A DNA stretch of 64,000 bases, taken from the NCBI GenBank assembly GCA_017562135.1, contig QEYB01000599.1:165647-229646 (forward strand), written 5' to 3'. Below, in pieces: positions 48,205 to 60,645 of this stretch (position 1 is its first letter; each line of letters opens with the position of its first letter). The DNA comes from Dipylidium caninum. Taxonomy: Eukaryota; Platyhelminthes; Cestoda; Cyclophyllidea; Dipylidiidae. Both the position numbers and the translations under genes were made by a program. The notes beneath the pieces were generated by a model. That model was not told the DNA's origin and made no database searches. It saw only the letters and a list, made by a program, of their open reading frames with translations.

Positions 48205-49740
48205 TCTCCATAGGGAAAATTGTGTTTTCAAAGGGAAGCTGTCGTCTCCGTTTGCACCTAATGAGGCTACAAAATTCTCTTGCCCCTGCGGACATCTTCC
48301 GACGTGCATGAGGTGACAGCGCGCCCACTGAGGAGGTGGGTGAATGAGATGGACCCCTCACCCGCCTCTCCCACTGCCTCGACTTCCAAAAGACTTCACT
48401 TCACCTCCTCTTCATTAATTCCATACCACATGAATAAATGTGGTATGGCGAGATTATATTGTAATTTGACGAACTTGTTTTACAGTCCAATGAAGCCGAG
48501 GATACTTAAAGTGTCCTCAATTGTCCTCACATGCGACTAGGGTCGATAGTCCTCTCAATTACATCCCATCAAGTCACAACACCTGATCGCAGTTGATTTA
48601 TCTCGCCGGAATCGCGACGACAAGAGGTCACCCACGTGTATGTCGTCCTGCTGAAGGCAATTCTCGCACATATATGTCGGCATCGACAATCAGGTCGGTG
48701 CTGTCGCCCATAAACGGAGGGGAATAGTTCCTCCGCAATCACGACCATCATCCTCTATAACACAATCTATTCACACAACTCTCTCTCTCCCCCCCCCCTT
48801 CCCTTCAGTAAATTATAGTACCTGACTGTAGGGAATGAGGGAATTTATGTCCATTTTCAATTGTGTCTGCGTAGTGAACACTCAGATTAGGAGCCTTTCC
48901 ACCACTAACCGGAGCGGTTTTCCTCCTTCCTGCGTCTACCAATCAGCCCCAACATCGAGGATGCAGAGCATGTGGTGTAACCGCTCTCCTCAGCGCAGAT
49001 GCACTTGTGCCACCTTTCCACCATTTTGTCCACTTAAATGAAGCTTTCATCTGCCTAAGTAACGGACTACCTGACTGACTAGCTAGCCAGGTAGTTGCAT
49101 TCGGTACAGTAAACCACTGATGCTCCACTCACGTCGTCTCGTGCTTTCCCCGAATGCACACGCAGTTCTGCAGTGCTCCTAATGTCAGGGCACTCGGAGG
49201 CCTTGCAGGGGTGTGCAGTGCGGGGCGGGGCGGGCTGACGCATGCACTTGTATGCACCGAGTAGGACTTGAATTGGCGTCATTCAACAGCAGGAGATTGC
49301 TAAATGGAGTTAGGAGAATCGCTACTCGATTTGGTGAGGCATTTTCCCGGTCATCGGCAACAGATCGAGGTGTGGGTCAAATTCATGCAACCAAATCGAG
49401 TACACTCATTGCACTCTGAGGCCTGCATCACTAGGTGGGACTGATGAAGATCTCCCTGCAAACGAACTCTCATAACCCCGAGATCGCCCGTCTTTCCATC
49501 GTCATTATTTGTCGCTTTGTCTCCCTTCCTTTCATATTAGACCATTATACGCAGGCACATTGGAATTGACAGCGCAGGTGAGGAGTGGTCGAAAGAGTGC
49601 AAAAGCAAATGTGATACTACTTCAGTTGACAGAACATTAACAGTCCACCAACAAAATGAGGGTAGCACGATGGATAGGAAGCCTCGGCATCTTCCCCTTT
49701 CTTCCCATTTCAGACGAGCACCACTACGTCGATACTCCGT
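48205..49740 (+). repeat. Repeat module, copy 1
   Basis: Direct repeat of 62200-64000. The 3' part (gagtaggacttgaa ... ctaaatggagttaggagaat ... cacattggaattgacagcg) is nearly identical apart from small indels; the 5' part (aagctgtcgtctcc, acatcttccgac, and a CT/poly-C tract at about 48781-48798) is more diverged. Confidence 0.8.
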
Positions 49741-50329
49741 CGCCAAGGGGATATTCGTGCACATTGGCAAATCTTGTTTGTTTCAGCAGTTTTGGTTGGG
49801 TCTGATTCGAGTCGCTGGCTGCGAGTGCACAGGAAGTTCACATGGTGGCAGTGTCGCGCACGCCATGCTTGTGCAACATCGCCCTGTTGGGTCTTTGCAC
49901 TTTCCTGTTAGTGCTCCATAACTAGCTCACTCCTTGGTAAGTTGCTTACTTACAGCTTCAGCATTTGTGTGGCCACTTGAAGAAGAGAAGTATTGGCTAT
50001 GCGCAACGCCAATTCATGCTGACAATGATCTCGATATGAAGCTGACACATTCCTTCCCGTGGCAGGCAAAGCACTAAGTTGTGGTAGAGGATTTTATGAT
50101 GGGCGTCGGTGAATATAATTCTCGGCCGGCGAGTTTAGTGTCTACGCTATCTACAAGCGTGTCTTTGTTCCGAGTGGGGCGTGGAAGGCAAATACAAAGG
50201 GAGATATGATGCCCATTTTCGTGTCGTCCCAATCACACGAAACTTCCATCCTCCTTCCAATAGCGCCCCTTTATTCGATTTTGTGCTACCCCATTCGCAT
50301 ATATTATCTACACCTCCACCAAATCTGCT

Positions 50330-51340
50330 TCGGCCTCTGCCTCTGTCTGCGTCCCTACCCTCGGCACAGATGCACTCGTGCCGTCTCTCCACCACTTCAC
50401 CGACTTAAATACAGCTTTCCTCTAACCAAGTAACTCACTAGCTAGCAAGCTAGATAGCTAGAGAGGTAGCTACCTTCGGGTGCATCTACCTTGACGCAGT
50501 AGTACATCAAGACCCAAATGACTATCACTGGTGCTCGACGCATGCATTCCTGTACTTTCTCACAATGTGAACGCATTTCGACAGTGCTTCTCTTGTCGGT
50601 GCACTCGGAGGCCTTACACGAGTGTGTATAGTGCGAGGCGGGGCGGGGCGAAGCCATGCACCGGCTCTCACCGAGTAGGACTTGAATGTGCGTCATTCAA
50701 CAACAGCAGCAGGAGATTGCTAAATGGAGTTGGAAGGAATCGTTATTCGATTTGGTGGGGCATTTTCCCGGTCATCGGCATTAGATCAAGGTGGGCGATT
50801 AATTGGAACAGCCAAAGGGCATACACTCATTGCACTCTGAGTCCTGCATCAATAAGTATGACCGAGGAAGATATCTCTACAAAGAACATCTATAGCCCTG
50901 AGACCGCCTTCCTTTCCTCTTCGCTAGTGATCATTTTGCCTTCCTTTCTTTTGCTCTCAGTAAAATATGCGCGAGCACATTGGAATTGACAGCGAAGATA
51001 AGGAGTGGCCAAAAGGGCGTAAAAGAGGAAGTTACAGTTGGTAGGCGGAGGCAAATTAGACGCGGTCAATTTTGAAGACGCATTCTTATGTGCTGGAAAA
51101 GTGCACAGGCAGTCGACACGGTGGGGTAATGTGGATTGTCTTCGTGGAGAATTGGAGCACTCGAGAAAGTGACACCGAAACGCGTGGTCTTCTGTAAGTT
51201 CGAGTGACATTCCCCCCCCCCCCCTCCCCCGAGGTGAGTAACTTACTGGGTGTGGCGAAGCACCAGGGCACCACCGACACCCGCCTCTCTAAGTACACAT
51301 CGTCACGCTTTCTCAACGTCTTCCTTCACAATCCCTCCAG
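50330..51340 (+). repeat. Repeat module, diverged copy 2
   Basis: 50.34-51.0 kb repeats 48.98-49.6 kb in the same orientation with many substitutions: cagatgcactcgtgcc, cactcggaggcct, a gcggggcgggg stretch, gagtaggacttgaa and cattttcccggtcatcgg are shared. A local GCTAG-rich stretch lies at about 50435-50470. The end (51.09-51.33 kb, with a poly-C tract at about 51,214) matches the left-arm segment at 44.91-45.11 kb. Confidence 0.7.
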
Positions 51341-54300
51341 GTGGGCAGTCATATGGCGAGTAGGAAGGATGTGCCGTACCATGTGCATGACAGACAGAGG
51401 GAACCTCCTTCAGTGGAATGTTGTACGCTGCCTTGTAAAGTGGCAAATTCAGACATTTTATCGCCAATAGACTCGAGAGGCATCACGTAGTCAACGTGTC
51501 ATACTTCAATTCCATCGTTGTTATTTGCTCTTTCGGACACAGTCGTTTGTATTTTGCGTCGACATCTGTCTCCATCCACCCTGTGGCGTCTTCGTCGAGT
51601 GCAGTCGCAGCACGCGTAGAAGGGTGAGTTCTGCAATGTGCGGAGTATGCTGTCAAGCCGAAGACCAGCACTGAAGCTGTGTGTTTGTGTATTTTAGACG
51701 ATAGTGTCAGTGGACACGCTGTGGGCGGTGAATACACAATTCTGCTACGTATGCGTGTTCTTCATCAACTCTGATATTAACTGTTCATGATTATTCACTA
51801 CGCACTGCTTCGGCCTCCATGACAGTCGATTGCCTCCTCTGGCGGTTACTTCACAGGCTCTGCATCATCCACGTAGAAGCTGGTTGGCGGACGCGGAAAG
51901 AAGGAAACCGCCCCGGTAGGTGGTGGAAAGGCTCCCAACCTGAGTGTTGTCTATGCGGACTCTACGGAAAATGGACATGAATTTCCTCATTCCGATATAG
52001 GCAACGGGTGACGCAACTTTTGTTTAAGTGGTCAGTGCCTTTCAACTTGTCTACGAGACTGGGGTTAGAAGAACAGAGACAGCACCCACCAGCCCAGCAG
52101 CAGACTGCGATGTCGACAGAGGCATGTGCTTTGGACAGAAGGCCACGTCATCTCCTCAGCGCCATAGGAAAGAGGGGTAAGCGGGGAATCTTGACGTTAC
52201 CTCATGCAGAAATGGTCTTTACTCGCGAGTCCGGTAAAATGAAAATTGTGAAATATTCTGCTCATTCCCCCCACAGTAGCCTGTCATCTCGCATGGATCG
52301 CAAATCAATTCCACTTTTGTGCCAAATATGGATGGAAATGAAAATGGAGTGTTGGGAAAAGGCTTATTCTAGGCACCAACTCCGCAATGGATTTGCAATC
52401 ATGCGGTTGCATTGCCCACGGAAAATGATATCTTGGCGTAGTGAGGGCTGAGACAGGCGGATTTCGACCTGCGTGCTATAATCTGTGGAGCGAGAGAGTT
52501 GTACGCGTCTGCATAGGCGAATGCAAATTGACGACTTAGTCATCTACTCTGGGTTGTAAGTAGGCGGAAAGATTAGGGTTAAAACTGGAGTGTTTCCCCG
52601 ACAGAGGAATTAATGCCAGGTGCGAAAGGCGCAAAGGTAATAGGCATCGGATGAGGCAACTGTTGTCGAGCGGGCAGTGCTTTCGACGTGGCTACAAGAC
52701 TGGGGGTAGGAGAACACAGGCAGCATCCGACAACGCAACAGCAAATTGCGACGTCGACTGAGACAACTGCTTTGGACGGGAGGCCACGTCATCTCCTCAC
52801 CATCACAAGAAGCAGGGGCAGGTAGAAAATCTTGGCGATTCCTCCTGCAGAAGTGACTTTAATCCTGATTCGACAGAAGATGAGTGTTATACAATTTATG
52901 CTTACCCCCAACGCCAGTAGAATCGTATACCAATCTTCTGTTATTATTTCGAAACATGGACGAAATTGAGAGGCAATGATGACAAAAGTTTTTTTCGAGC
53001 TCCAACTCTGCCACAGATTTGCAATCATGTCGTTGGAACATTCATGGATAAATGATATCTGAGGGTGCTAAAGCCTAGAACCAATGGATTTCCACCTGAT
53101 TGTAGACGCGCCTCTGGGCATCGTGAAGTATTCGACGCTTCTCGCCGTCCTTGCACGAGTGACGGCATTACTGGGTGTAAGTACGAGGTGGCGGACTCGA
53201 GAGCCTGTCAATGAACATATGAATGCTCGCAAATCTCCGAGGCGATGTTGTGCTTTTTGGCCCGTGCCGGTGTTGTTCCACGGCGAAACATTTCCTCGTC
53301 CTCAATGTGGGCATGCGTGGCCTTTGCAAATCTTTCTCGTCGAGCGGAAGAAAGGAAACACACGTTTCGGCCTATGGTCGTTTGGAAGGTCTTTCTGTCC
53401 GTGCTCCAACTTCTAGCAACGACGAGGGAGGACGTTCTCTCGTCTGGCCTTCATGGGGAAGTTTAAGATTCGCTGTTCTCATATGCTGCTAACCACGTCA
53501 ACTTAACTTATAGGTCTACCGTGGGACTCTGACAACACTGCGGACATTTGGCATATAAAGTAGGAATCTGAACGACCTAAGGCGAAGTCTTGTTTGGTGG
53601 TTCACTTCTGCATCTACCTTCCATTTCACAACTTTACTCCGTCTTGCCCTTTCCCTCTTCTACTGAATGAGGGCTAGAAATTCGCATTTATTTCCTCCTT
53701 CTTCACTCACCCCCACTGACAGATTTCCCAGGATGTGTGTCAGTGTGTGTGAATGCACTCGTCTCTTAAGTCAGAAGGTTTTTCCTCGTTTCTTTCCCAT
53801 TTCTCTCGACACTTTTCTTTCAAAGCTCCTTTCTTTGCCCTTACCCGCCTCCAATTGATTGGGCCTGCGGCATGTATGTTTCACTTGCAGCTAGGACCTT
53901 GCAAACTCACCTCCAGCCTGACCGACTTCGTTCACGCGCTCAGTGATACTACTTCAGTTGAGAGACCGTTAACAGTCCACCAAACAAATGAGCGTAGCAC
54001 GATGGATAGGAATTCTCGGCATCTTCTCCTTTCTTCCCATTTCAGGCAAGCACCACTGCGTTTATTTTGGCCGATTTGCATCTTGAAGCCACATGACAGC
54101 GCTGAGTAACTGCATGATGTGCTCTCCACCCTCAGCCCTCAACCCTCAACCCATGCTCATTCTCATTTGGGGGTGCCATTGTCCAAGGAACATCCTACTT
54201 GCTGCCACCTTCTCGCACGCAGTTATCTGCACGAGTTTTACACGACTTTCGTCGACGTTGAGCACTAATCGAAGTCTCCACTTGACTACCACGAAATTGC

Positions 54301-57015
54301 CAACGGAATAACGAATTTTTAGGTGGTAACTTTTGTCAACCATCTCAATTTCCTCGTATTTGTGCATTCCTCCGTGTCTGCCATATCTTCCCCTCATGCC
54401 CTCCCGAGATGGAGCCCAGGGCACCCATTTCCGCGATATAGTTCCAAGTGTACAGGCTTCCTTCGACCTCTTCCCACGTCGTCAGGTGTTAGGAGTGAAG
54501 TATCCGTAGGCTGTTTCACACATCTGGCACACAAGCCCACGCCACAATATCGCGATGTTGCGGAATTGGGCACTTGCTGAGACTCCTTTAGCCACACACA
54601 GCTGAAGAGCCCTCTTCCATGATCACGTCGATACAGTTAACTCGCAACTGAGTCAACAATTTTCCCGGTAGCAATGACCAAGCCGCCACTTTCGCCTTTT
54701 TGTATCTTGCTTTATACACTAGCCAGACAGTCTTCTCAACTTTCAATGTGGAGTCATTAGTTGGTGTCTATGGCGGCTGCTGTACTTTGTAAATGGTGCG
54801 ATGTTCCGTAGAGCCACCTCCTTTTCTTCGTCCCACCGTCTAGGCAACGCGCTGCCGCCGATTTTAATTTGGAGGAATTGTGAATGGCCACGTTAAGAAA
54901 GGGTGGCGGCATACACCCAGAAAACTGGGTCTCTGTGATGCCCTGGCACTCCGCCTCACCCCGTTGCTACTCACTTGGTGGAGGAATGTCACTCGAACCC
55001 GCAGAAGATGACACTTTTCTCTGTCACTTTCTCGAGTGCTACGTTCCTCCACGAAAACAATCCACGCTACCACACCGACTGTGCGAGGTGTCGAGTTTAA
55101 CGCCATCATTGCAGTGTTGGTGACGGCTTTTAGAAAAGCACCTACCACATTTATTTCCTGCTATCGTCACATATAATGCGCGGCATAGTTTTCACCGAGT
55201 ATCTGTTTTTACGTATATATAAATATTCCTTTTAAGTACGCTGAAAGCTTCGTATATTTGTTTGAGGAATTTTGCCTCTCCCAGAGAATTTTGACGTTGT
55301 GATGCTTTTAAGACTCCATTTTACTTCGAACCCGTTCAAAGCATTGATAGACGTGAGTGTAAACTACTTGACTATTACTTGGGTACTTGCTAAAGTCTCT
55401 AAGCGTTTTTGTCTCCCCAGTCGCGCAAAGTCCCCATATATGATTTCTGTAAAGCTGCATACGATTTTAGCTTAGGAATAATCAGTCCACCTTGTCCAGT
55501 TCCCTTATCCGCACATCGAGAGTCCCACAATACTTGAGCTTCTCTGTATCCTCACGTGGTGTCCTCCGACGATCTGACTTGACGATGATCGCAATGTGGG
55601 TCTCATCAGCTTCAATTTTGACACGGCCTTTCCTCCAAGGCTTCATACCCATCTACAGCACTTAACGTCCTATACTGTAGCTCAAGTCACGAGTGCACGT
55701 CTTGCTCTTCTACTTCTACACCCGGCTAAAAGCCAAACTGCAAATTCGAAGGATATTCCTGTACTAAAATTAGGTGGAACGTGGCTCATGGTCAGGTGCT
55801 TTGAACACGTTAACGAAACAAAAGGTGCCAGAGGCGTCTGTTAGATACTCCGCAATCACTCAGTTGCCAACCCAAATAAAATGGCAATGTTGCCAATTAC
55901 TGTGCCTTCCGACAATCGACATACAGCTATGCCGACTGCTTATGGACATATTTGAAGCGGCAGATGATGATGTCGGTGGCAGTGAAAGTGGATTTCTTGA
56001 ATGCGAAGATGCGGGATTTGTACGCGTGATGCGAGAGCAATTGGAAGGAATCGGTCAAGACCGATATGGCATACTATTCAGCGGAAGTGTGAAGAGTGTC
56101 CATGACACTTGAGAAAGTGCCAAGCTAACATCACCCTTATAAACAGGTTGAAGTAGAATTCGGCCAGCGTAACACACATGAGAAGAACAAATGCGGAGAA
56201 CTTAGGTAGATATAAGTACTCCACCCTACAGGAAGACTTCACACGGTCTGATTTGTTTTAAGTGGGAACTGTAAAATAATTGAAATACTAACTCGCAACA
56301 CCGCCAAAACCCGTTTCTAACGTAGCAACCTAATTGCTCTGCACCACTCTGGCCACCTCAGATGTGTTACAGTGGTTTGCGGCGCGGTTAACCTGTAAAC
56401 TAAAATGCACGCAATGGGTTAGTGAAGGGTGAGCGTAACCTTTGTTAGCCATAGATTTGATTGAGCACGGTTTCTGTTTGTGGTATCATATTCCTGCAGA
56501 AAATGGTAGGACATGTGAGTTCACTCTGGAGGAGAACCGTATGCGCATAAACGGCCCAGACGTTAATGCTTGAAGTTGCAAAGGCGGGGTTTGGATTCTC
56601 CGCGCTATTAAAACGGATTGGTGGGGCACCACCCGGTTGGCTGTGATGTTGCCGAATTCTGGAATCGTATGTACGAAATTTTAAAGACTCAAACTAAAGC
56701 ATGTCCAGGAAAAACAATCTCTCCTCCCTTCTGGTTGCGCATTAAATAAAGTGACAAGTGGATGCATCGCAAGGAAAGGCATACCGCATTGAGGAATTTT
56801 GCGAATTCAAGCTCTGTAGCGTGTTATGCATTGTACATGGCAATGATCGGCCAATACTTCAGTGAGGAGGTGGCGTAAGCCACAAATTGTTGGATATCGG
56901 ATGATATTAATTAAACTAACTGCAAATGCTTGGGACGGAGGGTCAACATTCTGAACCCGTCTTATAAAAAGCCCGTTTAGTCGCGCAATTGAAGGGTTTC
57001 AACAAAAGAGCTCCG

Positions 57016-57443
57016 TTAATGCACACACCAAAGTAATGGGGTGCGTATGCAATATCCTTCATTGCGTAAGTCAGGAGGAAACAGCCACCTCACCTGTCGT
57101 CTGAAAGTTAGAATTTTTGAAATCAAAGCTGAAACTAAGAAAGACGACGAGGTTGTCTGTTCATGCCGCATGTTAATAAAAGAATGCAGCGCTAATGAAT
57201 GGACAGTGAAGTGGTCTCCCCCATACTTTGCCACAAACTGTCCTCCGAGACGCATGCTGACCCTTGGATCGTGTGCACACAGATCAAATAGTCGTGCCTC
57301 GGAATAGGTGGCGGTGATCTCGATCTGTCCTCGGATGCATGTCACTTGGCCAGTGATGGAGACCGCCGGTTCTCGGACAGCATAGAAGAGGAGGTTGAGC
57401 AGAGCGGCATTCGCGGTGTCTATCTCCCTCTTCTTAGTTTCAA
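57016..57443 (-). CDS. Unknown exon-like ORF, open in the right arm
   Basis: After an acceptor-like tttactag the frame reads VETKKREIDTANAALLNLLF, VREPAVSITGQVTCIRGQ, IEITATYSEARLFDLCAHDP and RVSMRLGGQFVAKYGG before a less convincing Phe/Leu-rich end. The alternation of beta-like and charged segments looks like genuine protein, but I cannot assign a family. It lies about 400 bp from the start of the MFS copy, on the opposite strand, so the two could share a promoter region. A 162-codon open frame extends upstream to 57504. The left-arm equivalent is broken by indels. Confidence 0.35.
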
Positions 57444-57840
57444 CTAGTAAATGATGCTGGACTATTTCAGGGCTTGTCACGGGTACCGGAGAGAAGAAGG
57501 GCAAATTCCACAGTCCGCCGGGTTGATTTGTCCACTATTTCGGCCAAATAGTGGAGGAAAGGGCATTAATGAGGTTAGAATTGCCACGGAATACTATCAT
57601 GACGAAAACGAAAATGTTGCTCCTTAATCCAGTCCACTTATGCATTTTAATGCATTATACTTGAAGGAACAATGAAATTTGTGTGGTAGGAAAAGTTTAA
57701 ATCTATTTATCCTTAATTCAAAGTTAAACTCACATGAAGCAAGATGTGACCTTGAGACTTGTTTTATGTGATCACAGCCTTACAATGATATAAAACAGAT
57801 GGAATTCAAACCTGCGAATTGTTTATGCCGACAGAGTGCC

Positions 57841-60614
57841 ATGCACAAGGTGTGCGGCTACTTAACCGTGCTTGGCGCTGCACTCATTCATTTAACACTC
57901 GGCTTCAAGGTTGACAGTTGGCAATATGAATGTGTTACCTTGATCCCCTCATGAATATCACACGGGGCAAGCCGTTTGGTTCTACACCGCATCGACGACT
58001 GCGAGTGCCGTGGCGATGCCACTCGGTGGGTGGTGTGAAATCGCGCATCGGTTTTGTCGCCCAGTAGTGGCCGTCGGCTATCTCTGTATTTTGATCAGGT
58101 ACTTGCGCTGGATTCATTGTGTTGTGCATTAAACCAACATACCCTGTTCATGTACCCCGAATTCATTCAGTGGTGGCAATTGCACTTTCCTCATGTCACA
58201 GGTCTCCAAGGGTCCTTGCACCATTTGTGTCACTTTATGCTGTATGTATGGCCTCGGCCAGGGTCTCTCCTAACGGCAGTGCTAATGAACCATACTGCTG
58301 AATAAGGCCTTCTGTCTAGAGCTCTAATGCTACACTGTCACTTCTGTCATCCCTTTGCACTTTCCTCATCTAGTGGTTCCACAACATCGCGCTCTCTCGT
58401 CATTGGCCTAATCCTCGCCGCATTAGGATGGGTTCCTTGGTCTTTGCATACACCATGCAAACATGCCTCATTAATCCAAATAACAAACCGACCAGATGAG
58501 TACGTTCCTTGCGTTGCCACGAACCCGCCCTATTTTATAAAATGTCAATGGTGGCATTCCTTCAGCCCCACGTCACATCGAAGGTGCCGAAGGGTCTTGC
58601 TCATCCTCGCTGCAATACTCTCGGCCTCCAAGTGATTGGCTCCTGCTGCTGCGCAAATGCCCGAGAGTATGTTTGTCCTCCGCTTGTAACGAGTACTCTC
58701 ATGGTTGGCTTTTCATTGCACTTGGCGTTTTAGGAGGAAAATGCGATGAAGGAGGACGCACAGGAAGAGTGATGTCTTTGTGCATGACAGGAAACGTTCT
58801 TCTCACGTAGACTGCTGCTCTCGAACCACAGCATCACTCATCATTTCATTGTGATGAGCACAAACACTGTGGCAACCACTATCAATAAGATCGTTCAGCA
58901 ATTTGTTGTGTTTGGTTGAGTTGATCTTCATGTCGAGGCGAGTTCTGTGGATGAGAGGACTTTGTGCTAACTTTAGGTTTGAAGTAACCAAAACGTGGGC
59001 TGCAGCCAAACACGAGAGTGCTGAAAGCGGGTACGTCTGTTTATCCTCACGCGTATGCGAGAGGCGAGATTTTCGTTGCGGTGTGTGTTAGCGGCATGAA
59101 ATTGGTGTTAAGGAAGCGAGTTAAAGGCGGATGGTGCAATAATGTTGTAGGGAGAAAACGGCAGGAACGAGCGACTTGGGAGCGGAATGTGTCGGGTGGA
59201 CGCTAAAACACGAGTAAATGCGATGGCTCAGTTTGCGTGTTTCTCCGAGCACACGTCTGTATGCCTACTTCTGTTTCGGGATCTCCTCTTCGTAGTGGCT
59301 ATCTTCACACCTACGATTACTGCGGTTTAAAGAGGCGTTCAAATATCCATTGACTTCTAGCCTCATGGCCACAATATCTCTTCGCCTCGGTGCCTAATCA
59401 TATCTGGTAAAAACCTCTACCGCTAAGGTGAGGCCCAAGCAGCACAGGCAGCTAAGTTTGGTCCGTAATTTAAATAATTGTGTAATTTGCCGGACAACAA
59501 CTCACAGGAAGAGGGCCACAATTGTTGATTTGTAATATGCAGAGCATATTGTGCCCTTGGTTAGGTATTCGGGCGACTAATAACTCGATGATCGCTTCCT
59601 CTCTCAATCTTTTGATTGGCGGTCACGTGCATTTTGTCCATCTTCACGTGCACCGGACGTGTTGTCAGTGGCCTCCTCGTGTGACCTCACCGTCATCCTT
59701 CCAAGGTAATACTTGGTGCTTAATTGATGGGGATTGAGGAGGGGAGATACCAGCATTCTCGTAACACAACCTCTATGTGTGGCGCGTTGTGAAGCTTCCT
59801 CTCGCATGGGTCCCTCCTCCAGTGGAGTTTGGCTCCGCTTATCACTTTCCTCTCTCTTACCTCGTCTACTCACGCGCTTCAATATCCGTCATGCCATTTG
59901 GCTTATCCCTCATAGCGCTTCACAGTGACTACGGGCCCTTATATGTCTTTTGCCCGCGGCCTGTAACGCCGCATCTTTGGTTTTCGAAGAACTCGGATAA
60001 CATTATGGTCTGGTGTACAGCACCCGAGGAGTCTTGTCCCCCCCTGCCTCCCTCCATGGCTATCCTGCCTTTTTCTTCTCTCCTCCCTCCTTTACTCTCT
60101 CCTCCGCGTCTCCCCTTCCTCCCGTCTTTTCCCTCTTTCCGCCCTCTTTCCATATCCGCCTCTCACATTACCACCTGTCACCTGGCTTCCCGCTTGCTAC
60201 GCAGGTGGGCGTCGTCCTCATATCAACTCACTCTTGCTTTGTGTGTCCTAGCAATCTCATATCCTTACTGCATCGTGTCAAATCACGACGTCAAAACACT
60301 TCCCTCTGGCCTTCTTCTGTTGTGGCGCCCTCCTTCGTCGTGAAGTGTGTATGATCTGCGACCTGTAGCCCTTCAGCCACGAGCACTCTACCGGCCACCT
60401 AGAAGTTCTCTTTTCCTAGGCTTCCTCCTCTCACTCTTCCTCAAGGATGACTTCGAGTGTGGAAGCATGTTAGTCGGCCGTGCGTGCACCTCACCGACTC
60501 CACTGCGCTACGTGCACCGCTCCCGCAAGCGGGGTTGTGGAGGAGGACGTCTTCGACTCGGAGGATGGAGCCGCCGTCACGAGTTGACATGCGATAATTC
60601 GCGAAATCTCTTGA
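57841..60614 (+). pseudogene. MFS transporter, right-arm copy, disrupted by many indels
   Basis: Begins at the equivalent ATG (MHKVCGYLTVLGAALIHLTL is retained) and ends at the equivalent TGA, but exon 1 alone has at least six small insertions or deletions against the left copy (for example near 57,907, 57,942, 57,962, 58,033 and 58,077). Later exons show the same pattern (for example 58,5xx and 60,2xx). At 59,66x it keeps a base missing from the left copy and there preserves the family motif GRVVSGLL. Either a decaying duplicate or a stretch of poorly polished long-read sequence. Confidence 0.6.
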
Positions 60615-60645
60615 TATGCTGTGATCGTAATAGCTCAATCTGAAA

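Larger units (their letters stand above)
47865..52106. repeat. 4.2-kb spacer between inverted-repeat arms, built of repeat modules
   Basis: The spacer is itself a mosaic. 48.2-49.74 kb is directly repeated at 62.2-64.0 kb. 48.98-49.6 kb is directly repeated, more diverged, at 50.34-51.0 kb. 49.61-49.74 kb matches right-arm 53.94-54.07 kb. 51.09-51.33 kb matches left-arm 44.91-45.11 kb. 48.83-48.99 kb matches the reverse complement of 51.84-52.0 kb. No protein gene is recognised. Confidence 0.7.
52107..60645 (-). repeat. Right arm of the giant inverted repeat (~8.5 kb)
   Basis: Reverse-complement partner of 39490-47864. It carries the second MFS copy (plus strand), the better-preserved copy of the unknown exon (minus) and the same non-coding modules. 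The outer end fades just after the position equivalent to the transporter stop codon (about 60,612). Confidence 0.9.

Noticed and set aside
48781..51230. CT/poly-C tracts and a GCTAG-rich stretch as possible satellite or telomere-like repeats
   Set aside because: Each is under about 40 bp and imperfect; they are low-complexity parts of the larger modules.
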